Shown: piece by piece, positions 45,725 through 55,887 of the stretch
Position numbering within the stretch: position 1 is the stretch's first letter
Layout of the letters: the number at the start of each line of letters is the position of its first letter
Assembly: GCF_003208435.1 (NCBI RefSeq)
Contig: NZ_QKMF01000001.1
Coordinates: 62,001-126,000 of the forward strand
Direction of reading: 5' to 3'
Length of the DNA: 64,000 nucleotides
From: Pelagimonas varians
GTDB lineage: Bacteria; Pseudomonadota; Alphaproteobacteria; Rhodobacterales; Rhodobacteraceae
The notes under the pieces: model-generated
What the model saw: only the letters and a program-made list of their open reading frames with translations
What the model was told of the DNA's origin: nothing
Databases searched by the model: none
Program-made: the position numbers and the translations under genes

Positions 45725-46812
45725 TGCCACAATCTGATGCTATCTGGTCTTCTTTGCCGGTTCCGGCGCTGTTGATTGATCCCGATCAAAATATCGGTGG
45801 TGTAAACCCTGCTGGCGAAGGCTTTTTGAACGCGTCGTCCAAGTCCCTGATGGGGCAACCGGTCTGGGATCGTGTTCATATTGACGCCCCGCTTGAGGAA
45901 AGCCTGGCCCGTGCGCGAAAAAATGGCACGGCACTTTTTGTGAATGATGTGGATGTGGGCACCGGCAATCGCGCGCCTTTGGTGTGTAATTTGCAGATTG
46001 CCCCGCTGCAGGGGCGGATAGGCTGGATGATGATGCTGATTTCACCGCGCGAATTGGCGGGGCGGATGACGCAAAACCATTCGGTGAAATCCGCAGCCAA
46101 ATCCGCCATCGGCATGGCCGAAATGCTGGCGCATGAAATCAAGAACCCGCTGGCGGGCATCACCGGCGCGGCGCAGTTGGTCAGTATGAATTTGCCGCCA
46201 GAAGACCTTGAACTGACCGATCTGATTGTTGAAGAAACCCGCCGGATTGTGAAACTGCTTGAGCAGGTCGAACAATTCGGGAACCTGTCGGAACCTGTCC
46301 GGCGCGAGGTCAACATTCACGATGTGTTGGACCGGGCCCGCAGATCCGCGTCGCTGGGCTTTGGTGGTCATATGACCATCATCGAAGACTATGACCCGTC
46401 CTTGCCCATGGCATCTGGCGACCCTGACCAGCTTGTCCAGGTGATCCTCAATTTGCTTAAAAACGCATCAGAAGCTGCGGATTCCAAAGGCGGCACCATT
46501 CGGTTGCACACCTATTACGACCATAGTTTTCGCACTCGCCGTGCGGATGGGTCGGCGCAAACCCTACCGCTGCAAATCGAAATCATCGATGACGGCAAAG
46601 GCTTGCCGCCGGACATTGCCAGCGATGTGTTCGATCCCTTTGTATCCGGCCGTGAAAACGGCACAGGCCTCGGCCTCGCTTTGGTGAGCAAAATCATTTC
46701 AGACCACGACGGCTGGATTTCGGTGGACAGTGTCCCCGGCCGGACCGTTTTTCGTATATCGTTGCCCCGCGCTGTTACAAAGCCGACGGGCCATGCCAAG
46801 GAGACTAAGTGA
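45724..46812 (+). CDS. ntrB: Nitrogen regulation sensor histidine kinase NtrB
   Basis: NtrB phosphorylates or dephosphorylates NtrC under PII control. The 362-residue cytoplasmic kinase has a PAS-like N-terminal domain (about 10-110, [24 protein letters not shown]), the H-box [18 protein letters not shown] with phospho-His, the N-box NLLKNASEA, and the G-boxes [10 protein letters not shown] and GTGLGLALV. No membrane helix is present. It is coupled to dusB (ATAATG) and to ntrC (stop TGA shares its A with the ntrC ATG). Confidence 0.96.
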   Translation: MPQSDAIWSSLPVPALLIDPDQNIGGVNPAGEGFLNASSKSLMGQPVWDRVHIDAPLEESLARARKNGTALFVNDVDVGTGNRAPLVCNLQIAPLQGRIGWMMMLISPRELAGRMTQNHSVKSAAKSAIGMAEMLAHEIKNPLAGITGAAQLVSMNLPPEDLELTDLIVEETRRIVKLLEQVEQFGNLSEPVRREVNIHDVLDRARRSASLGFGGHMTIIEDYDPSLPMASGDPDQLVQVILNLLKNASEAADSKGGTIRLHTYYDHSFRTRRADGSAQTLPLQIEIIDDGKGLPPDIASDVFDPFVSGRENGTGLGLALVSKIISDHDGWISVDSVPGRTVFRISLPRAVTKPTGHAKETK

Positions 46813-48182
46813 TGGATGGAACCGTCCTTGTTGCCGATGATGATCGCACAATCCGTACCGTTTTGACCCAAGCGTTGACCCGCGCGGGGTGCAAGGTGCA
46901 CGCCACCTCAAGCTTGACCACGCTTATGCGCTGGGTCGGCGAGGGCAAAGGGGATGTGGTGATTTCCGATGTGGTGATGCCGGATGGCAATGGTCTGGAA
47001 ATGCTGCCTAAGATCCATCAAGACCGGCCCGGTTTGCCGGTGATTGTGATTTCGGCCCAAAACACCATCATGACCGCCATTCAGGCCGCCGAGGCCGAGG
47101 CATATGACTATCTGCCCAAGCCGTTTGATCTGCCCGATTTGATGAAACGCACCGCCAAGGCGCTGGATACGCGCAACCGTGCGCCACGCCGAGAAGAGCC
47201 GGTGACCGGTGCAGATGCGCCCGAAGAGCTGCCCTTGGTTGGCAAGACGCCAGCGATGCAATCGCTCTACCGTTTGGTCGCGCGGGTGATGAATACCGAT
47301 TTGCCCGTTTTGGTGACGGGCGAAAGCGGCACCGGCAAGTCTTTGATTGCCAAGGCATTGCACGATTTTTCAGATCGGCGGAGCTTGCCTTTTGTGACCG
47401 TCACGGGTGCCGATTTGACAGAGCTGGACGGGCCTGCACGGGTTCTGGCGCGGGTGCGCGGCGGTACGCTTTTGATCGACGAAATCGCGGATATCGATGA
47501 CGAAGTTCAAGGCCGCATCGTGCGTATGATGGATGTGCCGGGGGACCACGTGCCGCGATTTATCGCGTCTTCGCAGTATGATGCCACGTCCTTGATTGAA
47601 GACGGCAAGGTGCGCAAGGATCTGTTCTATCGTCTGGACGGGGCCGCCATTGAGGTGCCGGGCCTGCGTGAACGGGTTGAGGATATTCCCCTTTTGGCGC
47701 AGCATTTCCTGACCCGCACCGAACGTGACGGATCTCCGCGGCGGGTGTTGTCAGATGGTGCAGCAGAGCTGTTTCGCGTCTATTCATGGCCCGGAAATGT
47801 GCGCCAGTTGGAAAACGCGGTGCGCCGCCTTAGCCTGACCAGCCGGTCCGAAGAAATCAGCCGGTCCGAAGTTGAAACCGTTTTGGGCAACCAGCCGGAC
47901 ACGGGGCCGGTTCTGCGCGGCGGGGATGGCGACAAGCTGGGCGATAGTGTTGCGCGCCATCTGCGCCGGTATTTCGATCTGCACGGTGCTTTGTTGCCGC
48001 CGGCGGGTCTGTATGGCCGGATTTTGCGCGAAGTAGAGGCCCCGCTGATCGAGATCGCCCTTGAGGCAACGGGCGGGAATCAGGCCAAATGTGCTGATTT
48101 ATTGGGAATCAACCGAAACACTCTCAGAAAGAAAATCACAGAGCTTGATATTAACGTGACACGCCGCCGCAAGTTGATGTAA
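46812..48182 (+). CDS. ntrC: Nitrogen response regulator NtrC lacking the GAFTGA loop
   Basis: The 456-residue response regulator has a receiver domain (about 1-120, [18 protein letters not shown], phospho-Asp in [13 protein letters not shown]), an AAA+ domain (about 140-370, Walker [17 protein letters not shown], Walker [13 protein letters not shown]) and a C-terminal Fis-type HTH (about 415-456, [22 protein letters not shown]). Between Walker A and Walker B the stretch is [19 protein letters not shown], so the sigma-54-contacting GAFTGA loop is missing. Rhodobacter capsulatus NtrC is known for this and works with sigma-70 polymerase. A GTG at 46809 could be an alternative start. Confidence 0.95.
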   Translation: MDGTVLVADDDRTIRTVLTQALTRAGCKVHATSSLTTLMRWVGEGKGDVVISDVVMPDGNGLEMLPKIHQDRPGLPVIVISAQNTIMTAIQAAEAEAYDYLPKPFDLPDLMKRTAKALDTRNRAPRREEPVTGADAPEELPLVGKTPAMQSLYRLVARVMNTDLPVLVTGESGTGKSLIAKALHDFSDRRSLPFVTVTGADLTELDGPARVLARVRGGTLLIDEIADIDDEVQGRIVRMMDVPGDHVPRFIASSQYDATSLIEDGKVRKDLFYRLDGAAIEVPGLRERVEDIPLLAQHFLTRTERDGSPRRVLSDGAAELFRVYSWPGNVRQLENAVRRLSLTSRSEEISRSEVETVLGNQPDTGPVLRGGDGDKLGDSVARHLRRYFDLHGALLPPAGLYGRILREVEAPLIEIALEATGGNQAKCADLLGINRNTLRKKITELDINVTRRRKLM

Positions 48183-48293
48183 AAGGGTCACATAACTGTG
48201 GCGCCGATGCTTTGTTGTGTTGGAAAGACCACAAAATGTGGCGGTAGCTGGCTTGGGGAACCCTAAGTCGGCGCATCAGTAAGAGGTTTGGCT

Positions 48294-50561
48294 GTGGCCA
48301 CTAGGGCACGCTCTTGGACATGGAGCCGGTTTACGCGGCTGCGCCGGAAACGGCGTGTTCAGAATGCAATGACGTTGACTGTGGTCGCGTTGGGGCCGAT
48401 TCTGGCGTTGGTGACTTTTTTGGTTTTGGGCCCTCTGGATCAGGGGGCCACAGAAATCAGTCTGCGTTTGGTCATTTTGGCCGATCTGGTTTATGTGATG
48501 CTGCTGGCCGCGATGGTTTTGGGGCGTGTTGCCAGAATGATCGCGGACCGGCGGGCAAAATCTGCCGGATCACGCTTGCACATGCGTTTGACCGCCGCTT
48601 TTGCCTTGATGGCATTGTTGCCAACCATCACCGTTGCGGTTTTCGCGGTTCTCACCATCAATATCGGGCTTGAGACATGGTTTTCCAGCCGTGTGCAAAA
48701 CGTGGTCGGGGCGTCGCTGGCTGCAGCAAAATCCTATGATGAACAACAGCGGCAGGGGCTGACGCAGGATGTCTGGGCGTTGGGGGGGTTTGTTGACGCC
48801 AGCCGCAGCCGCAATTTCAGCATGGACGACGGCGATCTGCGCCAAGTGCTAAGCCAGGGCCAAGGTCAAATCCAGCGTGGTCTGCGCGAAGCCTATATCA
48901 TCAACGGGGACGGCGAAATTCGCGCCCGCGGCGAACGCAGTTATTTGTTTGATTACGAAAAACCCGATGAGGCACAGTTTGACGGACTTGCCGATACGCC
49001 GGTTGTGTTGATCCCGGACTGGCCCAATAACGAATATCGGGCGTTGATCCAGTTGCGCGCCTTTAACGACCGCTATTTGTATATCAGCCGCGAAGTTGAC
49101 GGCGCGTTGCTTGAACTGCTGGACGAAACCCAGGAAACCGCGCGATTATACCAACAACAAGAAAGCGAGCGTGGGCGTCAACTGTTTGATTTTGCTTTGC
49201 TATATCTTGGGTTTGCGGTGCTTTTGATCCTTGCGGCAACATGGGCCGGGTTGTGGTTTGCCGAACGCCTCAGCCGCCCTGTTGGCCGTCTGACTGGCGC
49301 GGCGCAACGGGTCGGGACAGGCGATCTGGATGTTCAGGTCTTCGAAGACGACGGCAATGACGAAATCTCCATGCTGGGCCGGTATTTCAACCAGATGACC
49401 CGTCAGTTGAAAGGGCAACGCGAAGAGTTGCTGGAAAACACCCGCCAGATTGAACGCCGCCAGCGATTGTTCGATTCCGTTTTGACCTCTGTTACCTCTG
49501 GCGTTGTCGGGCTGGACGCGGATGGCAAAGTGACTTTTGTGAACCGGTCCGCCGAAAGGTTGCTTGGCTGGCATGAAACCCACCGCTCTGACCCGATTTC
49601 GGTTGCTGTTCCGGAATTCGGACCAGTCTTTGATCGTTTGCGCGATGAGGGCCGCGAGACGGTTCAAGAAGAAATCAAAGTCAGCCGTGAAGGCCAGATG
49701 GAAAACCTGTTGGTGCGGGTCTCGCGCCGCCGCAGGACCGATGGCAGCCTTGAGGGGTATGTTGTGGCTTTTGATGACGTGACCGATCTGGTCAGCGCAC
49801 AGCGCACCGCAGCATGGGGGGATGTCGCGCAGCGGATCGCCCATGAGATCAAGAACCCGCTGACCCCCATCCAGTTGTCCGCAGAACGCATTCGCCGCAA
49901 GTTTGGCCGTCAACTGGATGAAAAAAGCGCCGAGCAGCTGGAAGATATGACCGATGTCATCATCCGCCAGACCGGCGATTTGCGCCGCATTGTGGACGAG
50001 TTCTCGAAATTTGCACGGATGCCGGAACCGGAACGCAAGCCCGAAGATCTGGGTGAATTGTTGCGGGCTGCTGTATTGTTGCAAGACAACGGCCAGCCGC
50101 ACGTGCGTTTTGTATCGGACATTTCGCGCAAACCAATGCCCGCGGATCTGGATTCGACCATGATCGGGCAGGCGCTTACCAATCTGATGAAAAACGCCGG
50201 CGAAGCGATTGAGAGCCTGCAAAAGCAAGGGGCCCCGGACGGGCACCGGCCTGAAATCCGCGTATCGGCCAAGCTGATCGACGAAGGCAGCGCAGAAATT
50301 CGTATTATGGACAATGGTATAGGCCTGCCTGAAGACCGCGCCAGCCTGTTTGATCCATATGTCACCACCCGCGATGAGGGCACCGGCCTTGGCCTGCCCA
50401 TCGTGAAGAAGATCATCGAAGAACACGGCGGCACGCTGGTTCTTGAGAATGCACCGGCCTTTTCGGATGGTGCCAATATAGGGGCTATGGCTGTGATCAA
50501 ACTGCCGCTGACCAAAGCGGTTGACGGCGAAGATCACGCCCGGCTTTTGGAAGGAGTTTAA
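48294..50561 (+). CDS. ntrY: Sensor histidine kinase NtrY
   Basis: NtrY is a membrane kinase pairing with NtrX in nitrogen and redox responses. The 755-residue protein has three N-terminal membrane helices, a periplasmic domain, a fourth helix (about 303-325, FALLYLGFAVLLILAATWAGLWFA), a HAMP domain (RLSRPVGRLTGAAQRV), a PAS domain (RRQRLFDSVLTSVTSGVVGLD), the H-box [20 protein letters not shown] and an ATPase domain with GTGLGLPIVKKII. I chose GTG 48294 because AAGAGG lies seven bases upstream; TTG at 48288 is too close to it. There is a 111-base gap after ntrC. Confidence 0.95.
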   Translation: MATRARSWTWSRFTRLRRKRRVQNAMTLTVVALGPILALVTFLVLGPLDQGATEISLRLVILADLVYVMLLAAMVLGRVARMIADRRAKSAGSRLHMRLTAAFALMALLPTITVAVFAVLTINIGLETWFSSRVQNVVGASLAAAKSYDEQQRQGLTQDVWALGGFVDASRSRNFSMDDGDLRQVLSQGQGQIQRGLREAYIINGDGEIRARGERSYLFDYEKPDEAQFDGLADTPVVLIPDWPNNEYRALIQLRAFNDRYLYISREVDGALLELLDETQETARLYQQQESERGRQLFDFALLYLGFAVLLILAATWAGLWFAERLSRPVGRLTGAAQRVGTGDLDVQVFEDDGNDEISMLGRYFNQMTRQLKGQREELLENTRQIERRQRLFDSVLTSVTSGVVGLDADGKVTFVNRSAERLLGWHETHRSDPISVAVPEFGPVFDRLRDEGRETVQEEIKVSREGQMENLLVRVSRRRRTDGSLEGYVVAFDDVTDLVSAQRTAAWGDVAQRIAHEIKNPLTPIQLSAERIRRKFGRQLDEKSAEQLEDMTDVIIRQTGDLRRIVDEFSKFARMPEPERKPEDLGELLRAAVLLQDNGQPHVRFVSDISRKPMPADLDSTMIGQALTNLMKNAGEAIESLQKQGAPDGHRPEIRVSAKLIDEGSAEIRIMDNGIGLPEDRASLFDPYVTTRDEGTGLGLPIVKKIIEEHGGTLVLENAPAFSDGANIGAMAVIKLPLTKAVDGEDHARLLEGV

Positions 50562-50586
50562 CATTGGGTTTGGCGAGGAGCATGAC

Positions 50587-52002
50587 ATGAGCGATATTCT
50601 AATCGTCGATGACGAACGTGATATTCGGGAACTGATCGGGGATATCCTTGAAGACGAAGGATATACCACCCGGTTGGCCGGCAACAGTCAGGATGCAATG
50701 GCCGAGATCGAGGCGCAGCCACCGGCGCTTTTGATCCTCGATATCTGGCTTAAAGACAGCAAGATGGATGGAATCGACATCCTCAAATGCGTCAAGCGTG
50801 ACAACCCCGATGTGCCCGTTGTGATTATCTCGGGCCATGGCAACATTGAAATTGCCGTCGCTGCGATCAAGCAGGGGGCGTATGATTTTATCGAAAAGCC
50901 TTTTAATATTGACCAGTTGCTGGTGGTCATCCGCCGCGCAATGGAAGCATCCTTGCTGCGCCGTGAGAACAGCAAGCTCAAGCAGGGGGATAGCAAACCC
51001 TCCGAGATGATTGGCGACAGCGCGTCCTTCCGTATTTTGCAAGGTCAGCTTGATAAGGTCACCAAATCCAATGGCCGCGTTATGCTAAGCGGTCCGGCTG
51101 GCAGCGGCAAAGAAGTGGCGGCGCGCTATGTGCATGCCAATTCCAACCGTGCCAACGCGCCCTTTGTGACCGTCAATTGTGCTGGCATGGAACCCGAAGT
51201 CATGGAGCCGATGCTCTTTGGCTATGAGGGCGGCCAACGCGGTGTTGAACCCGGTCTGCTGGAACAGGCGCATGGCGGGGTGATCTATTTTGACGAAGTG
51301 GCGGACATGCCATTTGGGACGCAATCCAAGATCCTGCGGGTTCTGGTGGATCAGCAATTCACCCGTGTCGGCGGATCTGACAAAGTGAAAGTGGATTTGC
51401 GGGTGATCAGTTCGACCAACCGCAATCTGCAGGACGCTATTGCCTCGGGCCTGTTTCGCGAAGAATTGTATCACCGGCTGAATGTGGTGCCGATTGCTGT
51501 GCCGTCCTTGGCCGAGCGCCGCGAAGATATTCCGGTTTTGGCACAGTATTTCATTGAGCACTGCAATCAAAACCAAGGTCTGCCGCTGCGGATGATGTCC
51601 GAAGATGCGGTTGCTTTGATGCAAACGATGACTTGGCCGGGCAATGTGCGCCAGCTTAAGAACCTGATCGAACGGGTGTTGATCCTGGGCGACGGAACCG
51701 GCCCGATTGAGGCGCGCGAATTGCCTCAGGACGCTGGCCCAACCGAAAGCGACGATGGCCGTGTTGTGTTGTCCGGCACTCTGGCCACCTTGCCGCTGCG
51801 CGAAGCCCGTGAGGCCTTTGAACGGGAATACCTGCTGACACAGATCAACCGGTTTGGCGGCAATATCTCTCGCACGGCATCCTTTGTCGGGATGGAACGC
51901 TCGGCGCTGCACCGCAAGCTGAAGTCGCTTGGGGTTGTGACGTCGCAAAAAGCCGGCGCGCGGGTGGCCCAATTGGAAGAAGAAGTGGAAGAAGCCTCCT
52001 GA
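50587..52002 (+). CDS. ntrX: Response regulator NtrX with altered GAFTGA region
   Basis: The 471-residue regulator has a receiver (about 1-120, DILIVDDERDIRELIGDIL, phospho-Asp in LLILDIWLKDSKMDG), an AAA+ domain with P-loop LSGPAGSGKEVAARYVH and Walker B GGVIYFDEVADM, and a Fis-type HTH (GGNISRTASFVGMERSALHRKLKSLG). In the GAFTGA position there is LFGYEGGQRGVEPG, so the sigma-54 loop is degenerate. It likely acts without sigma-54. The ATG lies 22 codons into a longer frame that overlaps ntrY; GAGG precedes it. Confidence 0.95.
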   Translation: MSDILIVDDERDIRELIGDILEDEGYTTRLAGNSQDAMAEIEAQPPALLILDIWLKDSKMDGIDILKCVKRDNPDVPVVIISGHGNIEIAVAAIKQGAYDFIEKPFNIDQLLVVIRRAMEASLLRRENSKLKQGDSKPSEMIGDSASFRILQGQLDKVTKSNGRVMLSGPAGSGKEVAARYVHANSNRANAPFVTVNCAGMEPEVMEPMLFGYEGGQRGVEPGLLEQAHGGVIYFDEVADMPFGTQSKILRVLVDQQFTRVGGSDKVKVDLRVISSTNRNLQDAIASGLFREELYHRLNVVPIAVPSLAERREDIPVLAQYFIEHCNQNQGLPLRMMSEDAVALMQTMTWPGNVRQLKNLIERVLILGDGTGPIEARELPQDAGPTESDDGRVVLSGTLATLPLREAREAFEREYLLTQINRFGGNISRTASFVGMERSALHRKLKSLGVVTSQKAGARVAQLEEEVEEAS

Positions 52003-52031
52003 TCGGGGCTTTGGTCGTGTTCGGGGGTGAC

Positions 52032-52646
52032 ATGCGGTTAGCAACCAAGGGTCTGTGCCTGAGTTTGGCGGTATTGGCTGTGGCGGGATGCGCCGCGCCA
52101 AGAGCTGATCAGGGGGTGCCGCAAACAATGGCTTTTGCCCAGATCGATGCAGAAGAGGCCAAGATCGCCGATTTGGCAGACGCGATTGCGCGGTTGTCAC
52201 CATCGATTGATCCGGATGAAGCGGCGCGCGTTGCCCGCATCGCAGTCGAGGAACCCCTGCAATGGGCGCGTGATTGGGGCATGGAAGACGCCCCTTACAT
52301 TCACAATATCAAAGTGAACCGGGGGACCAAACCGCGCGGATTGTGCCGGCATTGGGCGGATGATTTGCAAGCCCGCATGGCCCGCGAAGGGTTTCAAACG
52401 CTGGATTGGCATCGGGCAATTGCCAATCACGACAATATATTGGTGGAACATTCGACCCTGATTGTGTCGGCCCGCGGCGCATCTATGGAACAGGGGATTT
52501 TACTTGATCCATGGCGGCTCGGGCAGGGGGAGCTATTCTACAGCGCCGTGCGCAAAGATCCCAAATACGACTGGGTGCCGCGCCAAGAGGTGTTTGCCCA
52601 AAAACGTGAATGGAAAGAACGCCGCGCTGCCAAGGCTATGCGGTAG
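52032..52646 (+). CDS. Putative lipoprotein of unknown function
   Basis: The 204-residue protein has a lipoprotein signal (about 1-20) with lipobox LAVAGC, then a conserved-looking domain: RLSPSIDPDEAARVARIAVEE, NIKVNRGTKPRGLCRHWADDLQARM, TLDWHRAIAN, EHSTLIVSARG and GILLDPWRLGQGELF. A Cys/His/Asp set (GLCRHWAD, EHST, DPW) resembles a transglutaminase-like triad, which is only a guess. It lies between ntrX and trkA. The ATG at 52032 has GGGGGTGA upstream. Confidence 0.8.
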   Translation: MRLATKGLCLSLAVLAVAGCAAPRADQGVPQTMAFAQIDAEEAKIADLADAIARLSPSIDPDEAARVARIAVEEPLQWARDWGMEDAPYIHNIKVNRGTKPRGLCRHWADDLQARMAREGFQTLDWHRAIANHDNILVEHSTLIVSARGASMEQGILLDPWRLGQGELFYSAVRKDPKYDWVPRQEVFAQKREWKERRAAKAMR

Positions 52647-52827
52647 ACCGGTGGGATTGCCAGCCGTGCAGACATTTCTAATCCGGATTGGTCTCCGGTC
52701 GCGGGCCTAAGTTTTTAGCAAATGCAGTGGCCTGCCATGCAAGGGCTGCCGTCTAAACATGCCAGATGATTGACGGTGGCGCAGGGGCGTGTCATGCCTC
52801 GGATCTAAACCATTAAAGAGGATGGGC

Positions 52828-54204
52828 ATGAAGGTCATCATTTGCGGGGCAGGGCAGGTCGGCTGGCAGATCGCGCGGCATTTGTCTGGAGAACGGAATG
52901 ATGTGACCGTTGTCGACAACAATCCCGAACTGGTCCGGCGCGCCACCGACACGTTGGACGTGCAGGGCATTGCAGGCTTTGCCTCCTATCCCGATGTTCT
53001 CGAAAAGGCAGGTGCGCGCGACGCAGATATGTTGATTGCCGCGACTTATTCTGACGAAGTCAATATGGTCACCTGTCAGGTGGCCCATTCGGTTTTCGAA
53101 GTTCCGCGCAAGATTGCGCGGCTGCGGTCTCAAAGTTACCTGACCGCGATTTATTCTGACCTATATCGGCGCGACCACCTGCCTATTGACGTGGTGATCA
53201 GCCCCGAACGCGAAGTCGCAGAGGCGGCCTTGCAACGTTTGGCGGCCCCCGCAGCCTTTGACACAGAGACTTTTCTAGACGGCGGCGCGCAGCTAATGGG
53301 GCTGTCCATCGAAGAAGACTGCCCCGTGGTGAACACACCGATCCGCCAGCTTAGTGATTTGTTTTCGACACTGCGGTCCGTTGTTGTTGGTGTGCGCCGC
53401 GAAGGTACTTTGTTTGCGCCCGAAACCAGCGACCAATTGTTTGTGGGTGATAGCTGTTATGTCATGGTCCATCAGGACGACATTCCACGCACTTTGGAAA
53501 TTTTCGGCAAACGCCTGCGCAAACAAGAACGGGTGGTCATTGTCGGCGGCGGCAACGTCGGTCTGGCTGTGGCCAAGCACCTTGAGGCGGGCACCAGCCG
53601 TGTGCGCGCCAAAATGATTGAACGCAAACGCAAATGTGCGGAGCATGCCGCAGAAGAGCTGGAGCGCACAATTGTGCTGCATGGCGACGGTATGGATGGG
53701 GCGTTGCTGGCCGAGGCGGGGGCAGATCGCGCGGATGCGACGCTCTGCGTGACTGACGATGATAAGGTCAATATGCTCTCTGCCGTGCGTGCCAAGGCGG
53801 CGGGCTGCAAAATGGTGATTGCGCTGATCAACGATCCGACTTTGGTGCCGTTGATGGAACCTTTGGGGATCGATGCCTATATCAACCCGCGCCAAACCAC
53901 AGTGAGTTCGATCTTGCGCCACATTCGTCACGGGCGGGTGAAATCTGTGTATTCGATTGGTGACGCAGAGGCAGAAGTGATCGAGGCGGAGGTGTTGTCC
54001 ACGTCGCCGATTGCGGGCACCAAAGTCCGCGATATCGATTTTCCCGAAGGCGTGTTGATTGGTGCGGTGCGCAAAGGTGACAAAATCGTGCGGATCACCG
54101 GCGGTCTGCAAATTGATGAGGGCGATCACATCGTCTTGTTTGCGCTTAGTCAGGATGTCGCCGAAGTGGAACGCCTGCTTCAGGTCTCGATCGACTTTTT
54201 CTAA
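52828..54204 (+). CDS. trkA: Trk potassium uptake regulator TrkA
   Basis: TrkA is the cytoplasmic NAD(H)/ATP-binding gating subunit of Trk K+ uptake. The 458-residue protein has two RCK-type Rossmann units, one at the N-terminus (MKVIICGAGQVGWQIARHL) and one in the middle (VVIVGGGNVGLAVAKHLE), each followed by a TrkA-C domain. I chose the ATG at 52828, with AAAGAGG upstream. It precedes trkH by 51 bases, including a coupled mini-ORF. Confidence 0.96.
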   Translation: MKVIICGAGQVGWQIARHLSGERNDVTVVDNNPELVRRATDTLDVQGIAGFASYPDVLEKAGARDADMLIAATYSDEVNMVTCQVAHSVFEVPRKIARLRSQSYLTAIYSDLYRRDHLPIDVVISPEREVAEAALQRLAAPAAFDTETFLDGGAQLMGLSIEEDCPVVNTPIRQLSDLFSTLRSVVVGVRREGTLFAPETSDQLFVGDSCYVMVHQDDIPRTLEIFGKRLRKQERVVIVGGGNVGLAVAKHLEAGTSRVRAKMIERKRKCAEHAAEELERTIVLHGDGMDGALLAEAGADRADATLCVTDDDKVNMLSAVRAKAAGCKMVIALINDPTLVPLMEPLGIDAYINPRQTTVSSILRHIRHGRVKSVYSIGDAEAEVIEAEVLSTSPIAGTKVRDIDFPEGVLIGAVRKGDKIVRITGGLQIDEGDHIVLFALSQDVAEVERLLQVSIDFF

Positions 54205-54220
54205 CCCGAGAGGCCCCGCC

Positions 54221-54259
54221 ATGCCGAAAGGCCCCGCCCTGAACAAGGCCGCCCGATGA
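54221..54259 (+). CDS. Possible 12-residue leader peptide coupled to trkH
   Basis: A GAGAGG site and ATG open a 12-codon frame (MPKGPALNKAAR) whose TGA overlaps the trkH ATG as ATGA. This arrangement would couple trkH translation to the mini-ORF. It could be chance, since trkH also has AAGG upstream. Confidence 0.35.
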   Translation: MPKGPALNKAAR

Positions 54260-55770
54260 ACACGATCAAGAACCTGCCGTTTTTCCTGTTGATGTTGGGG
54301 ATTTCGTCGCTTTCGGCGATGGTTCCCGCGACCTATGCCTTGATGATCGAGGAATTTCACGACGCGCGGTCGTTCTTTTATGGCGGGTTGATCGGGCTGA
54401 TCATGACCGCAATGTTTGGTATCGCATTGGCCACCCGACCTCACAACGGCAGCGCCCTTAGCCAGTTGGTGGCCTTGCTGGCGGGTTTTGCCTTGTTGCC
54501 GGTCTTGCTGGCTGTCCCGTTTCAAGAAGCGGTGCGGAACACGTCCTTTACCAGTGCCTACTTCGAAATGGTGTCTGCGATGACCACCACAGGGGCAACC
54601 TTGTTTGATCCAAGCCGGTTGTCCGGACCCGAGCACCTCTGGCGGGCCCAAGTGGGATGGATGGGCGGTTTGTTGATGTGGGTTTCTGCCTCTGCCATCC
54701 TTGCGCCCTTGGCTCTTGGCGGCTTTGAAGTCACGGCCGTTGGCGCTCCCGGTCAGACCTTGATCCAAGGCGGGGGGCGCGGCGAAAAAAATGACCCAGC
54801 TGCACGTCTGTTACGCAGCACCCAAGTGCTGTTCCCGATTTACACCGGCCTGACACTTGCGCTGTGCGTGATGCTGTTGGTGGCGGGTGATCCGCCCTTG
54901 GTGGCGCTGAGCCATGCGATGTCCACCATGGCAACATCGGGTATTTCCCCCCTTGGCGGTGTGCAAGGCAGCCCCAGCGGAATGCCCGGTGAGATGATCG
55001 TTTTTTGCTTTTTGTTCTTTGCTCTGTCGCGGCTGACGTTTTCAGCGGACACGGGGCATAAAACCCGCAATGGACTGTTGTTTGATCCAGAGTTTCGCAT
55101 GGGGCTGGTGATTGTCCTGATAATCCCGGCACTGCTGTTTTTGCGCCATTGGGTCGCCTCGTTCGAAGTTGGCGAAGAGCAAAACCTGCTTGCGGGCTTT
55201 CGGGCACTTTGGGGCAGTTTGTTCACCGCAATGTCCTTTTTGACGACAACCGGCTTTGTCAGCGGCGATTGGGGCGCGGCGCAGGGCTGGTCCGGCCTGT
55301 CGACGCCGGGGATCATCCTGATTGCTCTGGCGATCTTTGGCGGCGGTGTTGCAACGACAGCGGGCGGGGTGAAACTGCTGCGGGTCTTTGCCTTATACGT
55401 CAACGGTGCGCGTGAAATCGAGAAACTGGTCCACCCGTCGTCGGTTGGCAGCTCTGGCCCGGTGATGCGGCGGATCCAGCGCAAAGGCGCTTTTATCGCT
55501 TGGGTGTTTTTTATGCTTTTTGCGGTGACCTTGGCGATTTTGACGATGATTTTCGGGCTTTACGGGTTGGACTTTGAATCCTCGGTCGTATTGACCGTAG
55601 CCTCCTTGTCCAACACCGGGCCGTTGATTTCAGCCGCTCCATCGATCCCGATTGATCTGATTGCACTGCCGCCATCCGCCAAACTGGTTTTAAGTGGGGC
55701 GATGGTCTTGGGGAGGCTGGAATTGCTTGCGATTATTGTGATGATCAGCCCCGATATCTGGCGCGGATAG
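54256..55770 (+). CDS. trkH: Trk potassium uptake protein TrkH
   Basis: TrkH is the K+-translocating membrane subunit. The 504-residue protein has about ten helices and pore-loop signatures such as EMVSAMTTTGATLF, SHAMSTMATSGISPLGG, AMSFLTTTGFVSGDW and VASLSNTGPL, which represent the four filter repeats. It lies behind trkA in the usual order. A GC-rich hairpin (55786-55802) follows. Confidence 0.95.
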   Translation: MNTIKNLPFFLLMLGISSLSAMVPATYALMIEEFHDARSFFYGGLIGLIMTAMFGIALATRPHNGSALSQLVALLAGFALLPVLLAVPFQEAVRNTSFTSAYFEMVSAMTTTGATLFDPSRLSGPEHLWRAQVGWMGGLLMWVSASAILAPLALGGFEVTAVGAPGQTLIQGGGRGEKNDPAARLLRSTQVLFPIYTGLTLALCVMLLVAGDPPLVALSHAMSTMATSGISPLGGVQGSPSGMPGEMIVFCFLFFALSRLTFSADTGHKTRNGLLFDPEFRMGLVIVLIIPALLFLRHWVASFEVGEEQNLLAGFRALWGSLFTAMSFLTTTGFVSGDWGAAQGWSGLSTPGIILIALAIFGGGVATTAGGVKLLRVFALYVNGAREIEKLVHPSSVGSSGPVMRRIQRKGAFIAWVFFMLFAVTLAILTMIFGLYGLDFESSVVLTVASLSNTGPLISAAPSIPIDLIALPPSAKLVLSGAMVLGRLELLAIIVMISPDIWRG

Positions 55771-55785
55771 GACACTGTTTGTAAA

Positions 55786-55802
55786 AGCGCGATTTTTGCG
55801 CT
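55786..55802 (+). terminator. Small hairpin after trkH
   Basis: AGCGC / GCGCT with a GATTTTT loop lies 16 bases after the trkH stop. A second, 14-bp palindrome CTCATT-TG-AATGAG is at 55829-55842, in front of hfq. They may partially end trkH mRNA or be part of the hfq promoter. Confidence 0.35.
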
Positions 55803-55887
55803 GGCAACTCGTTAATTAGTTGGACATACTCATTTGAATGAGGGACGGCCCGTATTGGGGGCACAAGCAAGAATAAAAGGCAATTCA

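Noticed and set aside
53293-54768. 491-codon minus-strand frame across trkA and trkH
   Set aside because: It spans two well-supported genes and has shadow-like composition.
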